NCBI GenBank assembly: GCA_965247975.1 | Contig: OZ252050.1 | Span: 3,162,001-3,226,000, forward strand | Source of the DNA: Taishania sp965247975 | GTDB lineage: Bacteria; Bacteroidota; Bacteroidia; Flavobacteriales_D; Crocinitomicaceae | Direction: 5' to 3' | DNA length: 64,000 nt | Notes under the pieces: model-generated | What the model saw: the letters and a program-made list of their open reading frames with translations, nothing else | Database searches by the model: none | What the model was told of the DNA's origin: nothing | In this document: positions 1 through 8,363 of the stretch, piece after piece | Layout: each line of letters begins with the position of its first letter | Numbering within the stretch: the first letter of the stretch is position 1 | Translations under genes and position numbers: made by a program

Positions 1-240
1 TTGTTTATAAACTCCTGGTGTAATCATCTCAAAAGTATGATCGTAATTGAATCCATTTTCAACCAAGTATTTAACCACTTTCCATTTTTGCGAATCTGTT
101 TTTTTAGGCGGCTTAAATAGGTGACTTAGAAAGCACATAGTTTCTCCACAATCAGGACAAATTTCTTTTTTGTGATGATCAAGATCAATATAATTATTAT
201 AGGCCTTTTTACATGCTAAGCAAACACTTTTGTATCCCAT
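1..240 (-). CDS. Zinc-ribbon-like small protein (3' part missing, runs off the window)
   Basis: An open frame reads from an ATG at 240 down to base 1 without a stop, giving 80 residues of a longer protein. The N-terminus has a CLAC pair (residues 7-10) and a CPDCG pair (about residues 29-33), the spacing of a rubredoxin-like or zinc-ribbon knuckle. A basic segment then resembles a small winged or helical domain ('KWKVVKYLVENGF'). The next gene upstream ends 11 bases before this start, so the two are probably co-transcribed. The function is unknown; it could be a nucleic-acid-binding or structural zinc protein. I am fairly sure it is coding because the Cys pairs and codon use look real, but the C-terminus cannot be judged. 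Confidence 0.6.
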   Translation of the reverse strand, partial: MGYKSVCLACKKAYNNYIDLDHHKKEICPDCGETMCFLSHLFKPPKKTDSQKWKVVKYLVENGFNYDHTFEMITPGVYKQ

Positions 241-251
241 TTTTAATGCAA

Positions 252-446
252 TTATAAATTATTCAACCCGGTGATTTCAATTATTTTGCCTTCAGCAATT
301 CGTTTAGATCCTTCAAAGAAAAAACATTTTTGTCCAACTTTAATTCTGCTCTTGTGATAGTCAAACATTTCAGGCATTAGTATCCACATGTTTGCAATCC
401 CTTCTCTAGGTACCCACCGTAACCAGATTCCCTTCTGTTGGTTCAA
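252..446 (-). CDS. Small hypothetical protein (64 aa; start uncertain)
   Basis: A 64-codon frame opens only with TTG at 446; the first in-frame ATG is at 389, which would give 45 residues. An in-frame stop lies four codons upstream of the TTG, so no longer version exists. The C-terminal half ('KVGQKCFFFEGSKRIAEGKI') has the look of a small beta-barrel segment such as those in EF-Tu-like domain 2 proteins, but this is weak. It ends 11 bases before the zinc-ribbon gene and probably forms a pair with it. It may be the decayed remnant of a longer gene. Confidence 0.4.
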   Translation of the reverse strand: MNQQKGIWLRWVPREGIANMWILMPEMFDYHKSRIKVGQKCFFFEGSKRIAEGKIIEITGLNNL

Positions 447-647
447 AGCGTTGAAGTGTCAATTTGGATGGCGCTTTGGCGTACAAGGTTTAAATTACAA
501 TCACTTTCTGTCGATTAAAGCACTAAGCCCTTGCGGTGGCAGAAAAATAACATAAAAATATGGCAGGAAAAAATTCTTCTTGGGTGGAAGAAAAAAATGC
601 TCTCTAAAAAAATTGGTCCTGTGTTGCATAGTGTGCTTTTTAAGTGA

Positions 648-1706
648 TTATTTTTTTGTGGGCTGGCTTTTCACGATGTCCATTACTGCTTCAGCACATC
701 CCCATGCTAAACTAAATCCTGAACCTCCGTGTCCGTAATTATGAATAACTGGAATTGAAGTAGAAACTTCGTCCAATTCTAAACGAACACCTTTTGTTCT
801 ACACGGACGAATTCCAACAACTGGTTCTCTTGATTGCTCTGTCGTTAGACATTTTCTAAGCCACGGAACATAAAGGCCTGCTCGTTTTACGGTGTCGTCC
901 CAAGTCAAAGTCAATTCTAAATCTTCAAGATTTTTTTCGGCACACCCACCAATCATTACCTCTCCCAATCTTGGAATCATGTAAGCCATTCCTTTTGGAT
1001 GGTCGTCATCTCCAACATAAGTTGTCGGTGATGTGTCGCTGCCTTTAATTACAAAGTATTGTCCTTTGTAAACTTCAAAATCTAAATCGTTAACTAATTC
1101 TCTTGCACCAAAACCTGAACAGTTTATTAGCAAATCAAAGTTGTCTGCAAGTTCGTTTAGGTTGTCAATTCGCTTTTCAATTATTTCAACTCCGCTTGCT
1201 AAAACTTTATTTTCAAGCCAAGCCAAATATTTTAACATGTCTGCTGTGGGTGCTTCAATGTGATAGCCCCACAAAACAGGTTTCTGTTTCAGTGAAGAAA
1301 TTTCGTCTTGTGATAAGTCAAAATTTTTATAGTCATTGAAAGTTGCAACTTCATCAACTGAAAGCATTTTGAAAAGCGGTGGAATATGTGACCAACTTGG
1401 AATTTTCTGTTGACTATTTCTAAAAAGTTCAACACCTTTTACAAGTTCAATCCCAGCGTTTTCATCTGTCAATGACAACTTGCACAACTTCTCCAAAGTG
1501 TATTGAGCCCAACCCAAAATCAATTCTGTTTCGGGAACTAAATACACATGCCAAATTGCAGTTGCTTTCCATGAATCGCTTTTAACTCCAACCTTGTCTG
1601 CAATAATTGTTACATCGTATTCAGGTGCTAACACATCAGCACAAGTAAGTCCTACAACCCCGCCACCGACAACGGCAATTCTTTTTTTTGGATTACTTGT
1701 TTGCAT
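648..1706 (-). CDS. FAD-dependent D-amino acid oxidase-like oxidoreductase
   Basis: This 352-residue protein has the length and layout of D-amino-acid/D-aspartate oxidases. An N-terminal Rossmann FAD motif (GGGVVGLTCA, about residues 14-23) starts the protein, and the C-terminal signature HNYGHGGSGFSLAWG lies near residues 322-336. In this family the enzyme oxidises a D-amino acid to the imine with release of H2O2, and the imine hydrolyses to the 2-oxo acid. There is no signal peptide, so it is cytoplasmic. It is the last gene of a six-gene minus-strand operon and starts 5 bases after the aldolase stop. Its neighbours make a role in a dedicated small-molecule pathway more likely than general D-amino-acid catabolism, but the substrate is not known. 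Confidence 0.85.
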   Translation of the reverse strand: MQTSNPKKRIAVVGGGVVGLTCADVLAPEYDVTIIADKVGVKSDSWKATAIWHVYLVPETELILGWAQYTLEKLCKLSLTDENAGIELVKGVELFRNSQQKIPSWSHIPPLFKMLSVDEVATFNDYKNFDLSQDEISSLKQKPVLWGYHIEAPTADMLKYLAWLENKVLASGVEIIEKRIDNLNELADNFDLLINCSGFGARELVNDLDFEVYKGQYFVIKGSDTSPTTYVGDDDHPKGMAYMIPRLGEVMIGGCAEKNLEDLELTLTWDDTVKRAGLYVPWLRKCLTTEQSREPVVGIRPCRTKGVRLELDEVSTSIPVIHNYGHGGSGFSLAWGCAEAVMDIVKSQPTKK

Positions 1707-1711
1707 AGTGA

Positions 1712-2422
1712 TTATTTTAATTGTCGTTTGAATGCTTCAAATAATTCTTTAGCAACTAATGCTCTATCGTTACACAAAGCTTGTTTTGCTTCTTCAATTG
1801 CTTTTTTATTTGGTGTTGTAAATGTCCCACCTTGCGAAAGAGTAAGCACTTGTATTTTGCAAGCCTCCTCAATGTAATAAGTTAAATAGAAGGCTTCTTC
1901 AATTGTGTCTGCAATTACTAATGCACCATGATGTCGTAAAAGTGCAACGCCACCTTTTTTTGCAAAGTTGATTAACTGCGGTGTTAAATCATTGGAACGA
2001 AAAACTCCGTCATACTCTACAAATTCAATGTCGCCAACAAACTCAATTGCTGTTTGACTTAACGGCAGCAAACCGTCATTGTAACAACTAACCGCAATTA
2101 CATTTTGAGAATGTGTATGAATAGCAACACCTTCTTTCATTCGAGCTAAATGCAAAGAAGAATGTAATTGTAATCCATCAGGATTTACTTTCAATTCATT
2201 TGCATCTGAAGGCGAATATTTTTTAAGAGTAAAAACTGAAATGTTTTTCTCTGTTACTTCTGCTGCGAGAAATCCGTGTGGATTCATTACTACTTGAAAG
2301 TTGTTGTTTCTGTCAGAAGTAACTGAAGAAATGTGATTGAAGATTGTGTCAACCAATCCCAAACCGCCTAAAATTTTCCAAGCATCGGAAACATCTTTGA
2401 TATTTTGTTTTTCGTTTTTCAA
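1712..2422 (-). CDS. Class II aldolase/adducin family protein
   Basis: At 236 residues this matches the class II aldolase/adducin fold. The zinc-site histidines are visible in HTHS (about residues 102-105) and in LLRHHGALV (about residues 161-169), and an N-terminal 'LVDTIFNHISSV' segment is typical. Family members are zinc-dependent aldolases or epimerases such as fuculose-phosphate aldolase, or decarboxylases, and adducin-like members can lack sugar-phosphate activity. It lies between the NACHT-FGS gene (19-base gap) and the D-amino-acid oxidase gene (5-base gap), all on the minus strand. The substrate is unknown; the operon suggests a carbon-carbon cleavage or condensation step in the same pathway as the flanking redox enzymes. 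Confidence 0.85.
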   Translation of the reverse strand: MKNEKQNIKDVSDAWKILGGLGLVDTIFNHISSVTSDRNNNFQVVMNPHGFLAAEVTEKNISVFTLKKYSPSDANELKVNPDGLQLHSSLHLARMKEGVAIHTHSQNVIAVSCYNDGLLPLSQTAIEFVGDIEFVEYDGVFRSNDLTPQLINFAKKGGVALLRHHGALVIADTIEEAFYLTYYIEEACKIQVLTLSQGGTFTTPNKKAIEEAKQALCNDRALVAKELFEAFKRQLK

Positions 2423-2441
2423 ATTTTGTTATTGTGTTGAA

Positions 2442-5183
2442 TTAATATATCACAATACGAAATCCTAAATCTTCATAGGCAAAATAGGGTGGGTCAAAAC
2501 TTCTGAAAGTAATCTGGGAAGATTCTTCTTCTTTTGAAAGCCATGATGACCCTCTTGCGATTCTATCATCAATGCCTTGTATATCTAAATTTTGTTTGAA
2601 ACTATCTTGAGAATAAATGTGGACTTTTGAAGATGTCCATTCCCAAACATTTCCAACTAAATCTGAGATTGGTAACTTGCTTTCCACAAAGTCAAAAAGT
2701 CCTACACCACAAGACCTTGTTTTAGGAGTGAGTATTGGAGATTTGTTTTCCTTTTGAAAGGCACTATTTACTAGAGCACAATCAAATGGTTCACCATTTG
2801 TCCAAGGGTATGTGTTGCCATTACCACATAATCGTGCAACGGATTCCCATTCAGCTTCAATTGGTAATCTCACTGTTTGAGAAGCTGAAATAATACCTTC
2901 CTTTTTAAATTTTGTTTCCAACCATTTGCAATAAGCATTTGCTTCCCACCAATTAACGCCAACTACTGGTTGATTTGAACGATTATATGCAGGGTCAGAC
3001 CAATACATTGGCAGGGTTCTATTTACCATTCTATTGCATCTTATAGGGATTTCTGCTGGTATAATTCTACGACCGGCAAGTTCACTTGTCAAATGCATCG
3101 TTCCTACTTTAATTGCTTCTTCAACTAAATATTTTATTGCTTCAGTGTCAGCGTTTACCCATTTTAGTCCCAGTTGGCTCTGCCAATATGCAGGTGTTTT
3201 ATATCCATCATCTTTAATAAATTCATAAAACTCTCTATTCGTTACCAAAAAATTTCCGATGCTGAACTTTTTAAGAGTTCCTTTTGTAATAGGTGTGGCG
3301 GGTGAGGCATGATATTTCTGAGGATTAATTTTGGCGTTGTGAATATCCGTTCTTCCAATTTCAAAATTCCCATCTTCAATAACAGTAAGCCTTTCTTCAA
3401 CTTTTGAATTAAGTCGTGGGTCGCCAAGAATTGCAAGTAAATCTCCAATTCTAATTCTTTGCACAAGAGGCAGAGAATTCTGTTTAAGAAGACTGCATAA
3501 TTTGATACTTGTGTTTTTAATATGGTTCTTTGTTGCTGTTGGAATTACCTCAGGTTTCACACAACAAATAACTTCTACAAGCATTTCACCGCAAGCCAAT
3601 ATTGCTTGTATGTTATCTTTATATTGTTCTTGTGTTAGTTCATCCACAAGCGAACCAATTTTATACAGGTTGCTATATTTATTTTCTATTGGTTGTGCAT
3701 TGAATCCTGCCCAATATCTAACTGGGCCATGCCATCCCCATTCCAAAGCAAATGGGGTAAGTTCCACTACTTCTTTATTCAATAGCCAATTGCCTGCAAT
3801 TACTTCCCTAAATACACTGTGAACAAATTCAAACTCATCATCTTCATTACTTGAACGGTTGACTAATATGCCGTGTCCTTTTTTAAGAAAAGAAAATAGC
3901 AGTGTTATTTTTTGTTCTAAAACATCATCCTCGTATTTAGCAGCCATTCCGTTCTTTCGGAATGCACCTTCAATTATTCTTCTCAACTCTGCTTTGTCAA
4001 AGTTTTTTGCTTTTCCTGTTGAAACTACACTCTCTTGAATCAAGTAACCTGTTTCAGAAATTATTGATAATATACTTTCTCCAAACTCTTTTACAAGTTG
4101 AACCTTATCAGGTTCGTGATGCTTTTCAATAAAGAACCAAGTAACAGCTCTCCAACATAATTGGCTTACTGAAGAAGGTAAATCTTTTGAATCTAAATCA
4201 ACAGTTTGAAAAGCATTCAACATGAACGGTGTTAGGCAAATTTCAGCTAAGTCAGAATGCTCACGCAAACTACTTTGTATTTCCTCTAACCTCAGAGTGA
4301 TGTTTGGGACAAATTTATTTTCAGGCGTATGGTTTTCCTTTATTCTTTCAATTGCTGCTTTGTGCCAATTTACAACTGCATCATCCATTTGTGTAGAAGA
4401 AAATTCAGTCATTTTCTTTGGTGTGATATTTAACTGGCTTTCCTTCTTGTAACTGTTGTAATCAATTCTTCTGCATAGAACAATAAATCTTTGATGGGTT
4501 ACACCATCACCACTATTCATTGCGTTTATGTCAAGTGTAGAAATTAAGTCTGCAATTTCGCTTCTCAATGCAATAGGATGTTCTTCCAATTCACTTGCCC
4601 TACCTGAAGGCAATTCATCGTAACCATCAAATATTATGCAGGCATTACGAATATTGTTTGTCAGTTCTTGAATTACATCTTCATCATTCTCCAACTCAAC
4701 AAACTCTGCCGCACAATATGCAATCTCTGCATCAACACTGCCTTTTTTGGATTTTCTAAATCTGTCAAGTGGGACAAAAATTCCAAAGAATTCTTGCTCA
4801 TTGTCTTTGAATTTTTTGATGTAGTTACAACTGAGAAACCTTGACAAAGTAGATTTGCCACAACCAGGGTTTGCTAATACTAATTGAGGACTTGATTCAG
4901 TCAGAAATGATTCAAAGGTTATTTCCTTTCCTGTATGTTCATCATAAAATATAGGGGGAACCCAAATGGAACTTAACTCAGTTTTGGGAACATCAAGGTT
5001 GTATTTTTTCTTTAAATATTCTGAGGGGTCACCAAATTCAATGAAGTCAAGTTTTTTTAAGGCTGCTGCAAAATATTTTTTTAGCCCATGAGATAAAACA
5101 CGGGTCGTGCCTTTCCCTTCTAAAGAGTTTTCACTCTTCACAACACGGACTTTATTTTCACTTGTTCTATCTTTCTTTTCCAT
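2442..5183 (-). CDS. NACHT-type STAND NTPase fused to a C-terminal FGE-sulfatase-like (FGS) domain
   Basis: This 913-residue protein has three parts. Residues about 95-320 form a P-loop NTPase with Walker A NPGCGKST (105-112) and Walker B IIFDGYDEL (183-191), as in NACHT-family STAND ATPases. Residues about 320-595 are helical and end in 'IRIGDLLAILGDPRL', the linker usually found before an FGS domain. Residues about 600-913 are a formylglycine-generating-enzyme-like/C-type-lectin fold: TNREFYEF, PVVGVNWWEANAYCKWL, LPIEAEWE, DLVGNVWEWT and the final RGSSW...LGFRIV. The position of the catalytic Cys in true FGE (after GGS-W/Y-x) is Ser here, so formylglycine generation is unlikely and a sensing or binding role is favoured. 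STAND proteins are regulated switches, many in phage defence. Its start directly abuts the stop of the membrane-protein gene. Confidence 0.85.
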   Translation of the reverse strand: MEKKDRTSENKVRVVKSENSLEGKGTTRVLSHGLKKYFAAALKKLDFIEFGDPSEYLKKKYNLDVPKTELSSIWVPPIFYDEHTGKEITFESFLTESSPQLVLANPGCGKSTLSRFLSCNYIKKFKDNEQEFFGIFVPLDRFRKSKKGSVDAEIAYCAAEFVELENDEDVIQELTNNIRNACIIFDGYDELPSGRASELEEHPIALRSEIADLISTLDINAMNSGDGVTHQRFIVLCRRIDYNSYKKESQLNITPKKMTEFSSTQMDDAVVNWHKAAIERIKENHTPENKFVPNITLRLEEIQSSLREHSDLAEICLTPFMLNAFQTVDLDSKDLPSSVSQLCWRAVTWFFIEKHHEPDKVQLVKEFGESILSIISETGYLIQESVVSTGKAKNFDKAELRRIIEGAFRKNGMAAKYEDDVLEQKITLLFSFLKKGHGILVNRSSNEDDEFEFVHSVFREVIAGNWLLNKEVVELTPFALEWGWHGPVRYWAGFNAQPIENKYSNLYKIGSLVDELTQEQYKDNIQAILACGEMLVEVICCVKPEVIPTATKNHIKNTSIKLCSLLKQNSLPLVQRIRIGDLLAILGDPRLNSKVEERLTVIEDGNFEIGRTDIHNAKINPQKYHASPATPITKGTLKKFSIGNFLVTNREFYEFIKDDGYKTPAYWQSQLGLKWVNADTEAIKYLVEEAIKVGTMHLTSELAGRRIIPAEIPIRCNRMVNRTLPMYWSDPAYNRSNQPVVGVNWWEANAYCKWLETKFKKEGIISASQTVRLPIEAEWESVARLCGNGNTYPWTNGEPFDCALVNSAFQKENKSPILTPKTRSCGVGLFDFVESKLPISDLVGNVWEWTSSKVHIYSQDSFKQNLDIQGIDDRIARGSSWLSKEEESSQITFRSFDPPYFAYEDLGFRIVIY

Positions 5184-5795
5184 TTAGATGCTATTACTAT
5201 TACTGTGTTCACATTTTATTTTGCTTGAAATAACTTCCTCTAATACTCCTGTTGATTTTCTATTCCAAGTCTTGTTCGACTTGCTTTCAAAAATAATTTC
5301 CAATTCAGGTATTGAGTTAGGTTCCATATCGTCAAGAAACGGGAGGTTAAAAATATTCTCCCCGGGAATCAAAGGCTTCTTTTGAAAATTACAAAGGTGT
5401 TCTGGCCTTGAAGAAAATTTTACAAGCCATTTTGCAATTGGAAATTTGGTTGCATTTTGAACATTTAAATCATATTGCCACCCAACATGATTACCTTGTT
5501 CGTTTTTATCCTCAATAATTCCAATCCAAACATAAACTGAGGTTTCCTCTTCTTCTTTTCTTCTTTTTTCACCTGCGATATATTGAGACCTTGAATAATA
5601 CAAATTCCAAAAACCTATTAAAAAAGCTATTGTAGTTCCAATCGCAGAAGCCATCTGCCCCCATGTTCCAAATCTTGTGTGGTCAACTGTATGTCCAAAT
5701 ATTGTCAACCCCCAATAATTTAGCATACCTAACCAAACAAGCAGGATAAAGCATAGAGCAAAAAGAAACCATCCAAAAAATTCTCTTTTATTCAT
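5184..5795 (-). CDS. Two-TM membrane protein of unknown function, partner of the NACHT-FGS gene
   Basis: The protein has 203 residues. Two hydrophobic segments (about residues 8-28 and 47-67) are followed by a charged stretch (GEKRRKEEEET) and a cytoplasmic domain of about 120 residues with beta-strand character. I do not recognise the family. Its TAA stop is immediately followed by the ATG of the NACHT-FGS gene with no intervening base, implying translational coupling and a joint function. A membrane tether or membrane-acting effector controlled by the STAND switch is a reasonable inference. Its own start lies 25 bases after the stop of the dehydrogenase gene in the same operon. Confidence 0.75.
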   Translation of the reverse strand: MNKREFFGWFLFALCFILLVWLGMLNYWGLTIFGHTVDHTRFGTWGQMASAIGTTIAFLIGFWNLYYSRSQYIAGEKRRKEEEETSVYVWIGIIEDKNEQGNHVGWQYDLNVQNATKFPIAKWLVKFSSRPEHLCNFQKKPLIPGENIFNLPFLDDMEPNSIPELEIIFESKSNKTWNRKSTGVLEEVISSKIKCEHSNSNSI

Positions 5796-5820
5796 TTAAT
5801 AAATTAAAAAGCAAGTGGAC

Positions 5821-6789
5821 TTATTTTTTATTTACAACATACTTATCGCTTCCTGTAATGATAAGATTGATTATTGATTGAGTTGCCAACTTTGCCATGC
5901 CGTCACGGGCTTCATGTGTTAGTGATGCAATGTGTCCGGTTACCATAAGTTTTTGCGGAACTAAACTTTGTAATTTTTCTGCTTCTGTGGATTTGCCTTC
6001 GTAAAATCCATCAAGTGCAGCGTATTCAATTTGTCCTGATTCAAGTCCTGCTAACAATGCGCTTGCATCAACAATTTCTGGTCGTGCGGTATTAATGATG
6101 ATTGCACCTTTTTTCATTTTGTTGATTTGTGCTTGTCCAATCATTCCTGTTGTTTCTGGTGTGTTCGGTGTCATTAAAATCAACACATCAACCTCACTCA
6201 AAAGTTGGTCAATTGTTGCGTAAGCAACACCTAATCTTTTTTCTTCACTCTCTTTTCTTGTTCTTGAAAAGTAACTCACCTTAGCATTAAAACCGTTCCT
6301 TAGAATCTCCGCTATTCTCGTTCCGGTGCCTCCCAAGCCTATAATACCAATATGCAACGCTGCAATGTCGTGTTGCTTTTCTTCATGCCCTGTTTGACCT
6401 TTAGAATTATTAGTAGCATACTTGTGTAATTTACGGGTGCTGCTCAACAACAAACCAACAGTAAACTCAGCAACGGAGTTGCTGAGTGTTCCTGGGGTAT
6501 TTGTTATTGGGATTCCTTTTCCGTTTGCACCATCAACATCTATGAAAGATTGATAGCCCATACCAAGAAAGGCAATAACTTTTAATCCGTCAGCAGTTGA
6601 GAGTGCTTCTTTACTTGCAAACTCGTCACCACCCAAAAGGTAGCCCGAAGAAGTTTTTAAATGTTCTTTTAATTCTGCCTCTGTCAAAAGATGAGTTGGA
6701 TTTTCAACTTCAAAGCCAGCATCCACAAGTGGTTGAAGTAAGTCAACTCTAACGCTTGTGCCTGTTACAAGGATTTTATTTTTTGCCAT
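5821..6789 (-). CDS. D-isomer-specific 2-hydroxyacid dehydrogenase family protein
   Basis: The 322 residues show the two-domain layout of D-2-hydroxyacid dehydrogenases. The NAD-binding motif GIIGLGGTGTRIA lies near residues 148-160, and the substrate-domain approach 'NTPGTLSNSVAEFTVGLLL' near residues 96-114. The catalytic Arg is in INTARPEIVD and the His in VTGHIASLTHEA. The family interconverts 2-hydroxy acids and 2-oxo acids with NAD(P)H; phosphoglycerate-, lactate- and hydroxypyruvate-type members cannot be told apart here. It follows the haem-oxygenase-like gene after 24 bases. In this operon it could reduce the 2-oxo acid that the D-amino-acid-oxidase-like enzyme would make, but this is inference. 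Confidence 0.88.
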   Translation of the reverse strand: MAKNKILVTGTSVRVDLLQPLVDAGFEVENPTHLLTEAELKEHLKTSSGYLLGGDEFASKEALSTADGLKVIAFLGMGYQSFIDVDGANGKGIPITNTPGTLSNSVAEFTVGLLLSSTRKLHKYATNNSKGQTGHEEKQHDIAALHIGIIGLGGTGTRIAEILRNGFNAKVSYFSRTRKESEEKRLGVAYATIDQLLSEVDVLILMTPNTPETTGMIGQAQINKMKKGAIIINTARPEIVDASALLAGLESGQIEYAALDGFYEGKSTEAEKLQSLVPQKLMVTGHIASLTHEARDGMAKLATQSIINLIITGSDKYVVNKK

Positions 6790-6813
6790 ATTGTTTGATT
6801 TTATTTTTGAGAT

Positions 6814-7536
6814 TTATTTTTTGATTTCGTTAAGTAATGAATCGTAATATGAAACTCGTGCCTGCACTCCGTCTTTAGCACCTCTTAAAAAGTCGTTGCT
6901 GTCAAAACCTAAAGCAGCTAATGAAGCAGCGGCATCACCAATAAGTCTTGAATGAGCTTCATCTTCTTCAATATTTGCATGTAGAAAATCTCTATAGTCG
7001 GCTTCGGGACAAGCAACATCAAAGCAAGATTCAACAGCCCTATATTCGGCTAAAAGCATTAACTCATTTCCTATTCCTAGAACTCCTAAACCATACATTG
7101 GATTTTCGGCAGCATCAGAAAGAACTTTTATGAAGTCAATAATTGCATGTGTTGGTTTGATGTCCTTTGCTTCAATGTTCAATGAACGGCATAATTTCCA
7201 AATCAACCAAGGGTGTGATTTGGTTGCTGTTCCTGCTTTTACTTTACTGTGTTCACCTCCAACTACTGGTATGAGTATAGAACGCACATGAACATTTTTC
7301 ACATTGCTCATTAGCTGAAATAAAATTTGAGAAAACGGATTTGTAACAATTGCCTCTTGGCTTGTCCAAAGAATCATTGCATCACGACTATTCTTTGCGG
7401 TAGCAAAGAATGGATGGTTTTCAATTTTTGCATCTCTTTCAATTTTGCTTGCTACCTCAACAAACGAACGGTCAGGATTTTCTTTGAGAGGCTCAAAGTA
7501 TTCGCTCATTTTTAGGTTTTTAAAATCAATATTCAT
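6814..7536 (-). CDS. Haem-oxygenase-like diiron enzyme (PqqC/TenA/CADD-like, iron-containing redox family)
   Basis: This 240-residue, all-helical protein has the features of the haem-oxygenase-like fold. They are 'IENHPFFATA' in an early helix, 'NPFSQILFQLMS', 'VVGGEHSKVKAGTATKSHPW', 'GIGNELMLLAEYRA' and 'FLHANIEEDEAHSRL'. The last two carry Glu, Asp and His residues expected to bind iron. Characterised members include TenA, PqqC, CADD, the fatty-acid decarboxylase UndA and the lysine-cleaving BesC; they perform O2-dependent oxidative cleavage or ring modification. It is the first gene of the six-gene operon and has a promoter-like -7 element about 40 bases upstream. The exact substrate is unknown. 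Confidence 0.8.
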   Translation of the reverse strand: MNIDFKNLKMSEYFEPLKENPDRSFVEVASKIERDAKIENHPFFATAKNSRDAMILWTSQEAIVTNPFSQILFQLMSNVKNVHVRSILIPVVGGEHSKVKAGTATKSHPWLIWKLCRSLNIEAKDIKPTHAIIDFIKVLSDAAENPMYGLGVLGIGNELMLLAEYRAVESCFDVACPEADYRDFLHANIEEDEAHSRLIGDAAASLAALGFDSNDFLRGAKDGVQARVSYYDSLLNEIKK

Positions 7537-7559
7537 GTTTCAAAAAATTATTTTTTTAG

Positions 7560-7830
7560 ATATTATTTTCAGAGGCAAAGGTAAAGAAAAGCGGTTAAAA
7601 TCATATTTAGATTCGTCAATGATGGAACGAACAAAGCGTTGGCGATTGCACTCTTTTGACTTTGCTTTTGGGTGGGCTTGTGTGTGATCAGGCAAAGGCA
7701 AATGTGTGCAATATAAGGTGGTATTAGAATTTTTTCGTGCGGTGGCAATTTTTTTTGTTTTTTTTCCTGAAGCGTCTGCCATTCAAAGCGGTGTCGGTCG
7801 GTGTCAGTTATTGTCAAAATGTTCATTTTT
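7560..7830. other. Non-coding element upstream of the NACHT operon
   Basis: This stretch holds overlapping short open frames in several phases, none with convincing protein features; they are rich in H, K, Q and repeated basic residues. The DNA shows repeated motifs (gcgttggcgattgc, ggtgggcttgtg, cggtgtcggtcggtgtc) and long T runs. From memory it resembles intergenic DNA that is often mis-annotated as small hypothetical proteins near accessory genes in other Bacteroidota. I regard it as non-coding. Confidence 0.4.
7576..7583 (-). promoter_or_regulatory. Bacteroidota-type -7 promoter element of the six-gene operon
   Basis: On the minus strand the sequence TACCTTTG matches the TAnnTTTG -7 consensus of Bacteroidota sigma-A promoters exactly. 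It sits about 40 bases upstream of the ATG of the haem-oxygenase-like gene at 7536. The -33 region 19 bases further upstream is AT-rich but lacks a clean TTTG, so the promoter may be weak or need an activator. Confidence 0.5.
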
Positions 7831-7874
7831 TGTCTATCAGTTTAATGTTAGCACTGTCGTCATAGGGTTTCCGG

Positions 7875-8200
7875 TAACTTACTTATACGCGCTATAATTC
7901 TTGATTTTGTTTCGCATATACAACAGACGAACCACGCATTTACGAAAGCTTTTCCGCCCCTCATCTCCCAAACAACCTTTCAATCCCTCACCTTCTTCAC
8001 CATAAAATTCTAGAAATTCCGTCTCCTTAAATTTAAGTCGTTTCACAAGTAATATAATATCAAAACCTATCTACAAAACGTAAACATTCTTCAATATCCA
8101 ACAAAAGAGTCGCTTATTTTAGGAGGCAACAATTGGTGGTCTAACAAGTTTTAATAGAGGCAATTATACAATTTAATTTAATACCTTCCAAAAAAAGTTT
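7875..8200 (+). repeat. Degenerate intergenic repeat, copy R1
   Basis: Copy R1 begins with TAACTTACTTATA and contains TTTCGCATATACAAC and CCAACAAAAGAGTCGCTTAT. Its left half matches R2 (15738-15965) and its right half matches R3 (41934-42262), all in the same orientation. It fills the gap between the operon start and the end of the integrase gene. The rest of the gap to 8363 is AT-rich and shows no gene. Confidence 0.7.
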
Positions 8201-8363
8201 ATTTTTTTTAAAAAAGGTAATGAATTGAAATTCAAGATGAAATAGTTCTATTCAATTATACTGGGCTTTTCACTCTTTTGAACAAAGACAATTTTTTTTT
8301 CCACGAATAGGTTTTTGATGTTTCCATTTTTGGATCTACATAAAATTCGATTCACGTCTATAC

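Noticed and set aside
1103..1339. Plus-strand frame inside the oxidase gene
   Set aside because: It is antisense to a gene with clear family motifs and has no features of its own.
2442..3400. Diversity-generating retroelement target on the FGS domain
   Set aside because: The fold is right, but there is no reverse transcriptase or template repeat in the window and the C-terminal variable-region position is not rich in AAY (Asn) codons.
2442..5183. Active formylglycine-generating enzyme or EgtB-type oxygenase
   Set aside because: The catalytic Cys position is Ser, and the EgtB metal-binding His pattern is not visible.
7540..7897. Several short overlapping frames (60-85 codons) upstream of the operon
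   Set aside because: They overlap each other on both strands in a repetitive non-coding element, show no signal peptide or domain, and look like the small spurious proteins often called in such DNA.
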